Source: Udeniomyces pyricola (Eukaryota > Basidiomycota > Tremellomycetes > Cystofilobasidiales > Mrakiaceae). From it: DNA of 64,000 nucleotides. The stretch is taken from the NCBI GenBank assembly GCA_039545295.1, contig BCIK01000009.1, positions 829,859 to 893,858 of the forward strand. The letters are read 5' to 3'. Under the pieces are notes generated by a model. It was given only the letters and a program-made list of their open reading frames with translations, made no database searches and was not told the DNA's origin. Shown piece by piece: positions 1-12,764 of this stretch (its first letter is position 1; the number at the start of each line of letters is the position of its first letter). A program made the translations under genes and the position numbers.

Positions 1-513
1 CGAATGTGTTGCGTGACGCACCCAAAGATGAACGCCCGCGTCTCGTTACGTCATGCGGTCTTCTTGTTCCCGATCTGTTCGATCCTCGCCCCTTTATCAG
101 GCATGGTCGGTCTCGGCTTCGCTTATACGTCGTTGGTACCGAACTACTTGTTCCTTCGTCGAGCTTGGGCGTTTTATCGACGACCGAGGGATAGTGAAGC
201 CCGTCGATTGTTTTGGACGAGTCTTTGGTACCTCCCCGTCGTTCTCGGTTTACTCATGGCGCATAAGATCGATGCTGGATATTGGGATTACGCTCGACGA
301 CAAGGGTGGTTCGACGTGATGTTGGATTGGGAATGGGTTGCGAGGATCGATCGCCATTGGACGGGGAAGTGGGTGAGGGAAACGTTTTATCCGGATGAGT
401 TGGGGATGGAGGAGATGATGAGACGGTTTCATGTGTTGAGGGAGAGGAAGGCAAAGGAGAGGTTGGTGAGGAGGTATGAAGAGGAGATCAAGAGGGAGTT
501 GGGCGTCGAATAA
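1..513 (+). CDS. COX10: protoheme IX farnesyltransferase (heme O synthase), C-terminal part
   Basis: This is the C-terminal part of the mitochondrial inner-membrane enzyme that farnesylates protoheme to heme O, the first step towards heme A of cytochrome c oxidase. The open frame enters from the left edge, so the 5' part and active-site loops are outside the window. Visible are the family-typical segments VTHPKMNARVSLRHAV and ARRLFWTSLWYLPVVLGLL, the latter matching the conserved LFxxSLWxLP block of the last transmembrane helices. A charged tail of about 70 residues (WxxRIDRHWTGKW, then KAKERLVRRYEEEIKRELG) follows the last helix and is longer than in yeast or human. The stop is at 511-513. 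It faces the SPT16 gene, so the 3' ends converge. Family assignment is confident; a distinct paralogue cannot be excluded because only the C-terminus is seen. Confidence 0.85.
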   Translation, partial: RMCCVTHPKMNARVSLRHAVFLFPICSILAPLSGMVGLGFAYTSLVPNYLFLRRAWAFYRRPRDSEARRLFWTSLWYLPVVLGLLMAHKIDAGYWDYARRQGWFDVMLDWEWVARIDRHWTGKWVRETFYPDELGMEEMMRRFHVLRERKAKERLVRRYEEEIKRELGVE

Positions 514-1740
514 GAGGGAAATTATCAAACACGAAGAGGGAGGGAGGGAGGGAGGGAGGAGATTTATGAAAAAGGAAAGTGTATCCGGAACAATGAGTCG
601 GAAAGAATGAAACCCAAAAAGAAAGCAAACCAGTTCATGATAATATAGCCTCTCCTCCCCCCCCCCCCCTTTTTTTCCTCCTCTCTCCGATCCCGCACGT
701 CGCTAGATCGATGAAACCGATCGATCGAGCGCGTGATGATTTATTTATTTATATCGCCATGACGTGTGGTCGTGGAAGACCAAATGTCGGAGAACAACTA
801 CGCCAAGTCGATACTTTTATCTCAACGAGGCGAATGACGACCGAGAGTCCATGATACGTTTGCGCGTCGGATCGCGTTTCAGTTATTGCCGGGCGAGCGC
901 GCGCGGGCTCCCGTGCCCCCGGAGAGGACAGATGGATTATCACTGGCAACGGGCTCATAATCAGTAATATCAGAATTCGGAAGCGTGAGACTATATATAT
1001 ATATATATGTATATGTATCACGCTGATGGGACAGGAATAAGGGAAGAAACGAGATGAAGCGGGGGAGAGGGGAACAAGAAAAAGGGTCGAAGAAGCCGGG
1101 GGTCAAAGAGGATGGGGGGGGGGGGGGGGGGGGGGGGGGTTATATGAGTGAAAGAAGGGTGAGAAAAGGAGAAGCAGACGTATGTTGAAAGAACGGACAA
1201 GATCAAATAAGAAGAAAAGAGAAGAAGAAGAAAGAAAGAGAGAAACACCAAAGAGAGAAAGAGAGAAAAAGAAACAAGGAGGAACAGAAAGGGAAAGACT
1301 TGGAGAGAAAAGGCAAGGGAAAAAGAGCACTTTAGGTTGGTACTGTCCGCCTAGTTGACGGAAAACCACGCCTTCTTTTTACTTAAATCCCCTTTCTTTG
1401 TGCATCCAGCTCCCNCCCNCCCCCCCCCCCCCCCCCCCNCCCTTCTCTCTCTCTCTCTTCCCCTTTCTCCTTCTCTTTCTGTCACGCTCGGAATGTTAAT
1501 CATCTCCTTCCGCCCTTTTTCTTCTTCTTGGAATCGTCCTCAGAATCGTCATCATCACCCCGACCGTTCTGTCGCCTGTGAAGTCGGTCAAAGCAAAAGC
1601 AAAATGTCAATAACAACAACAAAAGCCATACGAAGCGTGATCCGCCCCTACCCTCGCTCCCGCCAGTATCTCAGCTGAAAGGAAGGAATGAAAACAAAGG
1701 AGAAGAAAAACATGAACAAAAGAAAGAAAAAGAAAAACAC
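514..1740. other. convergent 3'-UTR region of COX10 and SPT16
   Basis: No gene seen. The region holds a C tract near 658-669, a short (TA)n near 995-1015, a G tract of more than 20 nt near 1117-1139 (C on the SPT16 sense strand), a purine-rich stretch and a further C tract with Ns at about 1415-1439. Pyrimidine-rich open frames here are composition artefacts. Confidence 0.6.
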
Positions 1741-4700
1741 TCACTTTTTATCGTCCGCCTTGGCCGCTTTGGACTCGAGTGCGTCCCAATCCTCGCCTTC
1801 CGAGAACGATTCGGCCGAGCCTTCGTCGTCCGACGCATCCGAGTCATCAAAGTCGGAGCCCGAAGAGTCGCTGGCCGAAGACGATCCAGCGTCACTCGAG
1901 GCGCCCTCGAACTCGGACGCCGACTCGGACATGTCCGATCCTTCGTCCTGGCATGACGGAAAAAAAAAGATGAGAAGAAGAAAAGAAAAACAAGCACGGA
2001 ATGAGGAGGGAAGCAGGGGGAGAGGAGGGAAGGGGAGAGGAGCAGGCAGAAAGGCGATCCAGAAGAGACCAAGGACAGAAAACAGTCAGGAACGTATTAA
2101 TGATGATAGAAACGATCCAAGTGTCATGGAGACGACGTACATCGTCGTTGCCCCCGAGGAAGCCCCATCCTCCCTCGGCAAAGAAAGCGTACGGATCCTC
2201 GTTGACGGTCTTCATGATGGCCGGCCACGAGAGGTTGACTGCTCCTTCCGAAATCGGAATGTCGACCGAGCTGAGAAAAAGAAAAAAGAAAAAAGAAAAA
2301 AAAGGAAGCAAAGCAACCCACACAAAACAAAAAACGAAAGGATTAGTCTAGAACGTCATACGCGACAAGTAAAAAAAAAAAAACATGGAAGAAAGCACAT
2401 GTTCGACTCACTCCAGCCATTCCTTGATGCCTTCGAGCTGACCAAAAGGAATTGAGTTGACATGGAGCGGCGTTTTGGAAAAGTCGGTGAAAACAAAGAC
2501 GAGATCAAACTGTTTCAAGCCGTGTTGGACTCGCTCAAAGTGGCAGACCTCGACCTCGGACAAGGTGATAACGGTGAACGGCGCATCCGTGAGGTGAACG
2601 AGGCAGTCAGTGCTCGGCTGGAGGAGAACGTTCGTTCGGTGGGGAACACCCATGAAGCCGAGCTCTCGGAAGGGAATGTCGACCTCAAAGTCCCCGTTCG
2701 AAGCGTGCGCAATCTTTTCGGCAAACGATTTGAACTCCTTGTTGAGCTGGGACCGTCGCTTGCGTTCCTCTTGTTCGAGCTCAATCTCGTCCTCATCACC
2801 GTATCGGTACTTGCGCTTCTTGTTGCCTGTCTCGTCAAACGCGACATCGGAAGCTTCACGGGAGAATTGGATGTCCTGTGGAGGAAAGGGAAGGAAGACG
2901 CAAGCGACAGTAACCAGTGTCGAGTCAGCATCGCCCTAAGAAAAGGGCTACCGCTCAAGGTCCGACGCGACCGATATCCCTACTCACTTTGGCCTTCTTC
3001 TTGCCAATCATGATGGGCGCCTTGAGGTGGACGTGAATGATGACGATGAGCTCCGAATCACACGGCTGGAAGAAGAGGTGCTTGATGTTGGAGAAGAGAA
3101 GGTCTGTGGTGGTAGATGCGATGCGTCTGATCAGCAATGGATCGACCTCTGACAGTACGTCTGTCGGAGATGGAGGGACGGGCCATAGCGACGACGTCAA
3201 CAACGATAACGTCACGTTCCGCGGACTGACCAACTTTCTGTCCGGAATGGACAGCATATCGGATACCGTTCTCGTGGATCTGAAGGTCACCTGCGACTCG
3301 CTTGCCGTCCAATCCCGGCTTGATCATGACGTCCGGCAAGCTGTTAGGCCGTTGCTTGTCTAAAATGTGACGTTTAATTCGCAGGGAGGATATGAAAAAG
3401 GCGGCCAAAGATGGGAAGAAAGAGATAAAGGCAGTCAGTGATGCGATCTATCTTCACTCGAACGCCGACTTCTCAAGCAGTAGTCTACAAAGATTCAGCA
3501 ACGTACTTCGGGTCTCGATCAGTCGGTCTTGAGTGATGACATCGGCCAGCTCCTTCTTGTCCTTCTCGCGCTTAGTCATGAGGGTGCGCATCCTGGTGAT
3601 TTGTTCGTAGATGGAGCCAAAGTGGTGCGAATCCAGCGATCGGAAAACGGCCGATCGGATAAAAGTTGCGTTGGGGTCCTCGAATGGCTGAAAGAAGACG
3701 AAAGCCATTGGTAGTGCATAGTCAGTTTAAAGGTGTGTGTTGTGAAACGATGAATCACATAGACACGAACCGTATCCTCCTTCTTGCCAGCAATCTGTCC
3801 AGGCGACTGGAAGTTGATCCTGAGGTAGGTGTAGTCGCCCTCTTCGTTTTTGCTGACGTTTTTGATAGTGTTGACGTGATACGGGACAGGGAAACCGTTG
3901 ATGGGAAGAATGATGGTTTGTCGAGCATCATCGACATAGATCTAGATTATATGTGGTTTATGTACAAAAAGGATCAATCAAGACAAGCAAAAGTCAGTGT
4001 CATCAATGCAGGAGCAAGGTGCTTCACCCAAACAATCAGACCTACCCTCTTCTTGACAACCTCTCTCGGCAGCTGGTCTTCTCGCTTGTAACTCTCAAAC
4101 TTCTTGATGCTCTTCTTGCCATTCTCTCCACCCGTCTTGTCACCATCCTCGGCAAACCTCTCGAGACCTCGCTCTTGCCTCTGCTGATGGAGTTCTCGTT
4201 GATGTTCCTTCAGCGCGTTCTGGGCGGACTCGTCAACCTCCTGATCGCCACCACGAGTTTTGCCTCGAAGAACCTTGGAGCCGACGACATGGCCCGTGAC
4301 CTTAGGCGCCTTCATTGGCGAGGCCTTTTTGGCGGGCTTGGACGACTTGGACGGCTTCACATCCTCGTCTTCGTCCTGAAGTGAAGCAAAACAAAGCAGG
4401 AAACCGTTCAGATCAGCGTTCAGAACTGGGGCGGAGTTTGAGCGGTTCCGATCCAAAAAAAAGATACACAAAAAGTCACCCACTCCGTTGAGGAAGAAGA
4501 CAACGTCGTTCAAGTTCTTAGTACCCTCCGTGAAAATGATGCCCTTCTCCCTGCCGACCTTGACAGTGTCGATGAGCTGCAGGGTATAGCTGTGATGAAG
4601 AGAGCAGGATACGAGCGAAGAATGTTCAATTATCTAAGCAGCCCTGTGTTCTCCCAGTGACAACCGCCTGAGAGCAACTCACGTCTTGCCCTTGGCTTTG

Positions 4701-7396
4701 GGGTCCTCGATACCCTGGAACGCCGTCGAGAGATTGATGATCATGCCTTCGCGCATCGCCTTGCCGTTCTTTGGGCTGATAAGGAACGAACTATCCCTGA
4801 ACTCGAGACCAGTCTGACATGGTGCAGAGGCAAGATCAGAAGACAACCCTTTGTGCTCCGCGCGGAACTAGCCATAGACAGGGTTATTAAAAGGTACAAC
4901 TCACTCGGGATCCCAGACTCCTGGCAAGGTTGTCTTCGAGCTCGGGTCGGTTTGACTTGACGTAATCGAGAGCCTTGGCGCAGACGTCCTTGACAATCGC
5001 ACCGTCCTTGAGCTCGCCGAGGACAAACTTCTGAAGCTCCAGGAGGAAAGCATAGTTCTTCTCTTGGGACTGTTGAAGGAATTTGGGGAACAAGTAAGGC
5101 GGTCAGTCAAGAAAAAGATGACAGGCGATGCAACAGGCGAGGAGGTGGACTAACCTTGGCAGGATCAATGAGGAAGGTTCGAGCCATCACCGAGCAGTAC
5201 GAGCGGACTCGCAGACCGACGTTACAAAGAATGACACCCGCTTTCCTGGAGAAGAAAAATCGTGAGAGAAAGATTCGCCTTGAATCAGTAACAGAACCTC
5301 TCGAAACGGTGTACGGCATTCGAGGGAAACAGCGACATACAGGTTCTTATCGTTGGACTCAGCGGCCGGCTTGAGATCGTACTCGCCACCTGACTGGATG
5401 ATGGGCGTGTAGATCCAGTCGACAGCGGAAAAGTCGATCTGGTGCCATTGAAAAGTCAAGGGTGTCAATTCGCCCGGTGTGATTAGTGAGTTACAGGACA
5501 AGGAGGATACTCACACCAGACGTATTCTTGCTCTTGCCCCAAACTTTCATGTCCGGTCCAGCGTCTTCAGTGCCAACTTTGTCCTCCACCATAGAGGCAA
5601 ACTGAAAAGACGAAAATAAGCCGAATCCAGTCAAATGATCGTTCGCGAGCCAAGGTGGTCCTGAGCTAGAAGGTCGAAATGCAACGCACCCTCTCATGCG
5701 AAATCTTCTTTTCGGCCTCGATCGTGCTGGCCATCTTGTCGACAAAGTAATGAGAGATGATGGCCGAGTTGAGATGAGCCGCACTTTGAGTGTGTTGCTG
5801 CAAACATTCAAAGGAAAGGAAAGAACGAGTTGGTCTGTCAGTAACTGACTCCTAGAAATCGGTTGAACTTCAGTCTGGTAAGCGACTCACAAGCTCCTGC
5901 GCGTCCTTGGGTGCCAGCACTGCGCTCAGACCAGGAGAAATGTCGACCTCCTCTGGCCTATCTTCGACGTTCTTCCAGCTAGAGTGCAAGTTGAAAAGGG
6001 GAGGTCAGGGATCAGTCTTGGTGATAACCCAAGAATCAGTCGGTCAAATGCAAGATCACATCAACGCACGCCGCGTTCCACTCGTCTATCAGCTTGCCCT
6101 TGTGCTTTTCCTTGAGCAAGAGGCCGAGCTTTTTACCCGAACACGTCTCAGCGATCTTCTTGACGGTCGATGGGATGATTTCTGAGTTCAGCGAGGGAAA
6201 AGGGAAAAGGGTACATGGGAGGGGGGGAGGGGGAAAGGGTTGTAATGACAGCATCTTCAGCATTCTGAAGGCATCGGAGATGCTTCGACTCCAAAGTGTT
6301 TCGACGAAGCGATGCTATATCGATAGCAGTATCTAGAGGGGAGCCACAGACCTGCTGATGCGGCGTCTTTGCCCTTGCCAAGGATGTTGAGCTTGATAGG
6401 AGAGTTGCCACCCTCAACAAGCTGGTTGAGGATTTTAGCTGGTTAAGATCCAATAGCCAGCGTCATCCAACAAGGAACGGGTTTGAAACGTCAGGGAATA
6501 GTTCAGGTCCACACGCTAGCATCTATGCGTAACAAGCAGGCGACGTACCCTTTGAAGCGGAGCAAATAAAGGTGATTTGGTCGGGGAAAAAGGCGATGAA
6601 AGTCGAAGGGAACTCATATCCAAGCAGCCACGTCTGATGCACGTTCAACGCGATGAGGTCGAAGAGTGGATGATGAGAAGTAGGAAGAGCATCGTGTAAG
6701 GATGAGGCGAGGCAAGGTCGGTCGTCAGCTACCATCAGCATACATCGACATCATCAGCTTGTGAGTATTCACGCGACGTCTTCTATCCTTCCTGAAGCCT
6801 ATGCTTCTTGCCTCTGACCGGTCGGAAAATGATCCGCCGATTGGAAAGGCAAGCCCATCCACAGCAGCCGGACGCGTAATAATCGAGCGCGACGGTCAAG
6901 GGGGAGTGCACTCGACAACGCGGCGGTCGGGCTACTTGAACTGCTTATGCCCACACGACGCGCTCTTCGGAAGACGATGCTGATCATAGGGCGTACCTGG
7001 AGAGCAGTACTCTTCCTGTAGAGACCTTCCTCGTCAGGATCACCGACGAGAATGCAGAGGGTGTTGGTGTCGACGAAGGAGCCCAGCTCTTCGGATTGGG
7101 ATCCATTCTGTAGGGATGGACAGGAAGTCGAGTTTCCACAGGAAGCAACAAAGGTGAGGACCGTAGTGAGGATACGATTACGACGCGTCAAGAAGGGAGA
7201 AGGGATGAAGCGATGGATGGTGAGGCCCGATGAAAGTAAGGAAAGGGAGATTGTTGAAGGAGTCGCCTTTGGGTTAGCGTCGTTGGGCGGGTGGATGGAT
7301 GAGCAGAAAGTAGTGAGGACGAACCTTCCAGGCCTTCATGAGGGCTTGAGCCCGAGTGAAGAAGGTCTTGACATCGAGCTTGATACCGTCGCTCAT
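1741..7396 (-). CDS. SPT16: FACT complex subunit Spt16 (histone chaperone)
   Basis: Large subunit of FACT, which with Pob3 (and an HMG protein) loosens and rebuilds nucleosomes during transcription and replication in the nucleus. Exon pieces read in order from 7396 (ATG at 7394-7396, first residues [17 protein letters not shown]). First comes the aminopeptidase-like N-lobe, with [20 protein letters not shown] and [16 protein letters not shown]. Next are [16 protein letters not shown] and [10 protein letters not shown] (5150-5460) and [20 protein letters not shown] (about 4760). A dimerisation/linker region rich in Lys and Glu lies at 4080-4390. The middle domain contains [20 protein letters not shown] (about 3850) and [20 protein letters not shown]. 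The signature [20 protein letters not shown] (2450-2510) is followed by EGGWGFLGG and an acidic Ser/Asp/Glu tail ending at 1741. Family length is about 1,000 residues and the pieces account for it. At least a dozen short introns. Promoter shared with the divergent NDUFS4 gene. Confidence 0.95.
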
Positions 7397-7913
7397 GGCG
7401 TGGGAAGGGAGAGATGCGTTGGTGGTGGGATGGGGATGGGGATGGGGGTGAGGTCGAGGGGGAGGGGGACGTATAAGAGTGTTTGCGTGTGTGCGTGTGT
7501 GCGTGTGGATTGGGTGAGTAGGTCCGTAATGAAAGAGAGATCCAAGGACAAGTCGCTCCACGACGCGACGAGTGCAAGTGCTATGGATCGATCGATCCAT
7601 CATTAAACCTCCCTGGTTATGAGTGTACTCTAGTCGTTAATTCTGCATGTATATTCCTGCATACTCTATGTCTTTGGACAGTCCAGTCAAGCTGCCCCAG
7701 CTGATCAAAGAGTGAACATGTTGGCATATAAGCATCAATTGCAATCTAACATCTATCCTGTACGTCCACTCGTTCAATTCTGTGACCTCCAAAGCTGACG
7801 CAGACCAGCGAACCGGAGCGGAGCGACTCTGATGATCATCATTCCCTCTCAATTCCAACTGGCACCTCTCACTCATCCTTTCATCCTCACCCCTAATCAC
7901 CGGCATCTCCAAC
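7397..7913. promoter_or_regulatory. divergent SPT16 / NDUFS4 intergenic region
   Basis: About 0.5 kb between two start codons on opposite strands, so both promoters and 5' UTRs must lie here. The SPT16 leader (7397-7530) contains short GGGGAT and GTGTGTGC repeats. A pyrimidine-rich stretch precedes the NDUFS4 ATG. No clear TATA element recognised. Confidence 0.45.
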
Positions 7914-9380
7914 ATGCTGCTTCTACGTGGAGTCATCATCCCCCGCATCATCACCCGCTCTGTTCGCTCCAAGAGCTCCAAGACATCCTGGATCAATGCC
8001 CCAGTCGCAGAGTTTCCTCGGGCTTCTGTCAATGCTGAGCTCCATCGAGACCCCGTGCAATCAACGTCCCTACCCGAAGAAACGGCTCCCATCACAGGGA
8101 GGTCTTCCCCTTCAGAGAACCTCGCTCAATCAACTGCCGACATCACTGCCAGTCACCAGGAACATATGGGTATGCTTGACTATCGTTTCTGAATCAAAAC
8201 ACTCTCTTAGACCTCGTTTGATCGAGCGATGGATTCCGACGTCAACTGACATATATCATCACTTTCGATGTGTATCTTATCACCCCCTTCAACTTAATCC
8301 GTCATCCTAGACTCTGGCCTAACTGGTCACAAGACTACCGGAGACATTGTCACAGCGTTCATCCCCATTCCATGTTTCCCATGCTGCTTCGATCTTAGCA
8401 TCCCATGGCTGACGCTCATCTGCGCTCCCCCTTGTCTGTTTGAATCTACACTAGCGATCTCATCTCGGGCGCCCCTCCCGAGCTCTCGACCCGATCCGTC
8501 CGAATCTACAAGCCTACTAAAAGCACCATGCAATCAGGAAAGGCCGGCTACAACCATTGGAAGATAGGTGCGTCTATACGACCGGGGTCCGTGAGGCAAG
8601 CACAAACGCGGGCGTATACGCACAGCCAAGGGAAGGGGCAGGTTCGGCCCGAACAGGCGGAGCGCCCGCAACAGGATCGAATCGTGGTTTTGCTGATCAG
8701 TTTCGTCGTTTCTCGTTCCGGATGGTGACTTTTCTCTCCCATCAGATTGGGATGTCCAGAGCGGAGGCAGGTGGATTAATCCATTGATGGGCTGGGCTAG
8801 TTCGTGAGTTCCTCGTCGACCCGTAGACCAGGCTTGAAGCTAGCAGGTGGGAGACACGGTGGGATGGGAAGTATTGTCGGTCAAGCACCATCGCCACCCC
8901 AAACCAGCCACTGATGCGATAGATCCCTTGACCACCCGTAGAAATGACTACATGCAGGGAACGTCGATGAAGTTCAAGTCCGAGGATGATGCTGTTCACT
9001 TTGCTGAGAAGATGGGTGAGTGTTATTTCCATACTGCGCATTCACCCAACCTGGCGATCGAGGATTCTCACCACTGACACCCGTGCACTCGATCCTCCCT
9101 CTCTCGGCATTACCTTCCCTTCAATCAAAAGGTTGGAACTATGTCGTCGATAAGCCAAACGTCCAACCGTTCAAACCCAAGGCTTACGCCGAGAACTTTG
9201 TTCACATCCCGTGCGTCCACGACTCCATCAATCGCTTCAGCTCAGTCTGATTCGGGTTTCTTTTCTGCGTGAATGGATCCATCCTTTCGTGCTTCTATTC
9301 TGACTGAGATGCCCGGGATCACCTTTGTATGTATACCGTGCGTACTCAGGGGCAAGTTGAGGATCGCGCGAACCAAGTAA
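7914..9380 (+). CDS. NDUFS4: NADH:ubiquinone oxidoreductase 18-21 kDa subunit (NDUFS4 type), mitochondrial
   Basis: Accessory subunit of respiratory complex I, at the junction of the NADH-oxidising module and the peripheral arm. The family core is spread over exons: SVRIYKPTKSTMQSGK then YNHWKI (8497-8569), DWDVQSGGRWINPLMGWASS (about 8746-8802), DYMQGTSMKFKSEDDAVHFA (8943-9014), WNYVVDKPNVQPFKPKAYAE (9132-9190), and a last exon coding GKLRIARTK with stop at 9378-9380. The first exon (ATG 7914, ends about 8168) encodes an Arg-rich, acid-poor start (MLLLRGVIIPRIITRSVRSK) that looks like a mitochondrial presequence. The segment between 8169 and about 8490 is the only uncertain splice: an exon beginning near 8311 (DSGLTGHKTTGD) joins in phase, but the link to the conserved core was not fixed. 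Fungi with this gene use classical complex I. Confidence 0.92.
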
Positions 9381-9728
9381 ACCTTGCCCCAAGCTTAGCT
9401 TCCAGCAAGCCGGAGCTTTGCCAATTAGCACGGCAAAACCCTCAACCGCTTTTTGTCATCTTTTCTTTTCTCTTCTTTTCCTTTTGCTCCTTCTTCTGTC
9501 CTCCTCCTTTCAAGTTGTAGCACTGGATCTTCAATGTGTCTTTCTGTCGTTACTGTCAGACCCATCTCCCTTTCTCTCTCCCCGAAAAGAGCAGTGACCT
9601 AGCATCGATGGGGTGGTTTGTGTCAACCGACGTCTTGATCTCGCCCCGGACGATTCGTCCAAGTTCTCGACTTTCATCTAAAAGTATCCATCTACATTCA
9701 CACTCACTCGTGATATCAACCAGACCCT
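9381..9728. other. convergent spacer between NDUFS4 and TAD1
   Basis: Shared 3'-UTR/terminator space of two convergent genes; contains a T/C-rich tract (9450-9510). No gene seen. Confidence 0.5.
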
Positions 9729-11906
9729 TCACAGCGATACCCCGTCTTCATCAAACCACTCATCCTTCCCTTGCGTACCTTTCCATTCCGGAAAGACGCT
9801 CTTCCCATCCTCTCGACCTCTCAACACATCCTTCTTCCATCGATATTCCTTTGCTCCAAGTTTCCACTCTCGATAGACCTCTCTCGCTACTTTCGCTTCG
9901 TCGCCATCGCTTCCTTTGGTGGGGAAGGGAGACAATTCGGTGTGCGCGATGAAAGTAGGGATTGCTAATGAGGTGGTCAAGAGAGGTGGGGAGGATTGAC
10001 GGAGGATAGCGAGGACAGATCGGAAGAGAGCAAGTTTGCAGATCGGAGAGAGCATGGTCTTGGGACCGATAGGCAGACCAGAAGGTAAAAGCCGAGTGGG
10101 TTTCAAGGGTGGGATATGTGAGATCGCTTTTAGGGGAATCGGATGACGTGATGGGGTAAGGCGATCAAGATGAGTAAATAGAATCATCCATGTTTTTCTT
10201 GTTTGTTTTAGTTGAAAGGTCACATGAAGGAAGAATGGTTGAGGAATCAGAAGATGAGACGTACAAGTAGTACATGGCACAATTGGGCTGATGGCAGGAT
10301 GGGTTAGGGAATGTTTGGAATACTTAAAGGGGATTGACGTGAACAAGATGACGGGCGGAACAGGTAGAAAATTTCCCAAGTCATCGTTCAGAGACGCGGG
10401 ACCATCTGAAACCATACCAAATATCAAAAAATCAAATCAAAACAAAAAAATCCTAAGAGTCAACAAATTACTCTCTATTCTCAAAGAGGAACAAGGGACT
10501 GCGTGCACGCTAATGATAGAGAGAAGAAGACGAAGAAAAGAACGGTAAAAAAAAAACCTCCGAGGAACATCGTAGTTTGACTGACCTCGAAGTCTTTCTA
10601 ACCCTCTCACAACCCTCTCCGAGACGGCTCTCTCGACTTCTTTTCTCAGCATCTCCTGTTCCTCTTCTCCTCCTCCTGACTCGGCGACATACGCCGGGAT
10701 CTCTCCGATGACGAGCGTCGAGAGGTAGATGGGTTCAAAGACATGGGAGAGAAGGGCGCCTTGGATGCCGAGTAACGTCCACGACGCGAGCTTATCGGTA
10801 CAAGAAAGGGTCGTCGTAGGGGGCGAATCAGCTCGACCTATAAATTCGAGATCAGGAAGAAAAGAAAAAGAAAAAGAAAAAAAAATGTCAACGCGTCGTT
10901 AACATCGTCACGAAAGTATAGGAAAGCTCAGCCGGTCATGGACAGTAACAACAACAATAACTACAGCAAACAGATGAGAATGTTCATGTTAGAGGATATC
11001 CAACCGATTCTGGTCAATGCAATCCAGCAAACCGCTTACCTGGCTTTGTCCGAACAGCTCCAATGATGTCGTACCCATCCCTGCCTCGAGACAACATCGA
11101 AACCGAACCTCGTTCGTCGCGTATCGTCTCGGGGGAAACCACGCCGTTCGAAGAATCCAGCGTTGGTTGAGCCGCGTTTGTCGCTTTGAGAGCGACCATT
11201 TCCGGGTTCTCCACTTCTTGTAGTTTGGACAGATGCAACGTCGAGGCGTCTCCACCTGAAAATAGGAACAGAAGACAAATGAAAGTCGTGTCAAACAGCA
11301 ATCAGTGAGTGCAAGCATATCGTCCAGGAAAGCAGTACTTGTTAAGCCCATGTTCTAGATTGGAAACAAACTAAGACGGAGAGAGATACCTTGCTACGTA
11401 CAAGGCAACGTCGAGATATACAAATGGATCTGAACTCCTTCTTTCAACCTCCATTTCCCAACGATTCCCTTCCCCTCATCCATCTCGTCCTGACCCTTCC
11501 TCTCGATCCATCGGGACTCTCCATTCGTCATGGCCCTTATGACTTCATCAAGTAACCACCTCCTGCCTCCTCTACCCGCCAACATCTCCGCGTGCAAATC
11601 CCAAACCTCCTTCCCTCCTCCTCGACGCCTACACGTCGGTACGACCTTACTCCCTGCTCCAAGTGCAATCAGCACAGGTTCGAACGGTCGGGATGGATGG
11701 GTGAGGCAAAGAGAAGCGAGTGGGGTCCATTCTTGAGTTGACGAAGCATCCGTTCGACGTTGAGGTCGATGCGAAGCGGGAAGGAGAGAATGGTGTCGAT
11801 GGGTCGTCTCGGCTAGAATATCCGCTATCGATGGAGCTAACGATGAGGTTCTCGCGTCGTTCTTAGAGTTCTCCATGGGTGAGGAAGAAGGAAGTGGATC
11901 GAGCAT
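9729..11906 (-). CDS. TAD1: tRNA-specific adenosine deaminase (A37 of tRNA-Ala), ADAR-type
   Basis: Converts A37 to inosine 3' of the tRNA-Ala anticodon; its deaminase domain is the ancestor of the ADAR catalytic domain. From the ATG at 11906, the first exon contains [15 protein letters not shown], then the zinc/proton-shuttle motif [10 protein letters not shown] (His and Glu). It stops at ...STLPC, which splices to GDASTLHLS to give the second zinc motif PCGDAS. Further exons give [13 protein letters not shown], then [19 protein letters not shown] and [13 protein letters not shown] (10690-10830), the third zinc Cys and the family hallmark. The terminal exon (to the TGA at 9729-9731) has [20 protein letters not shown] and [10 protein letters not shown], fitting the C-terminal helices. 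The long spacers and weakly conserved C-terminus are normal for the family. An alternative Met a few codons downstream could be the start. Confidence 0.9.
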
Positions 11907-12764
11907 GAACCTGAGGTTACGCTGACGTATAAGAGCCGCGTAGTCGTAAATTAGTCGCTTTCGTAACGTAATGGGAATATCAAGACGCCAACGAACGTAA
12001 CGCGCCCTGGGAGATTACCGGGATCGGATAGACAGGACCCTGGAGACAAAACGTTTCCACCACACGAATCAGAAGTGACTCCCTGTTGAGAAGGACGAAT
12101 GAGCACTCTGAGCGATGGAGAGGGTTGTGTGTGGATGCTTTGTAAACCACGTCCCAACGGTAAGGGAAATCTCAGAAGTACGCTGTCTGCTTGAGCGCTC
12201 GCGGCGCGTATTGGACGTTGGACGTTCGGCGAGCGCCGAAGAGTCCAAAGTCGGTCGCAAAACCAAACATCAGGCCCGCCTTGATATAACATATAGTATT
12301 CAAGACTAACAATATTTACAAAGCTCTTCGCTCACATCTTGACGCACATCGTGTATATACGTAACTTTAGAAGCGGAAACTCGTGATAGAGATGATTGGC
12401 ATCAAATAAGAATGAATACGGATATGATCAAAGGATGTCATAAGTAAGATGTTTGAGGACTGAAATGCAGATATTACGACGTTTTGGCAATGACCGAAGT
12501 CGACAAGGAGCAGCAAAGAAAACACTAGATGGGCTCAGAGCATAAGGTCCTTTGCCGCAAAAAAATAAAAATAAAAATAAAATAAAAAAAATTCGTCCTT
12601 CCCGCGATGTGAACGAAGGTGAAGGAGACAACTACGCAGGGTACACCGATGCATGTCCAGCAGATGTCGGAGAAACTCGCCAGTCTACTTAAGATCAAGA
12701 GTAGTATGCATTGCTGGACGATTTCCCCCTTCTCTTCGCATCCAAGCAAAGCAAACACACCCAA
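11907..12764. other. intergenic region upstream of TAD1 and downstream of the C2H2 gene
   Basis: No gene supported. It contains the TAD1 promoter, an A-rich tract (12560-12590) and the 3' UTR of the C2H2 gene. Open frames across 11950-12310 lack start context and any recognisable domain. Confidence 0.45.

Noticed and set aside
1688..2455. Long plus-strand open frame across the SPT16 3' part
   Set aside because: Antisense shadow of the acidic SPT16 tail and A/G-rich introns; no domain and the minus strand is clearly SPT16.
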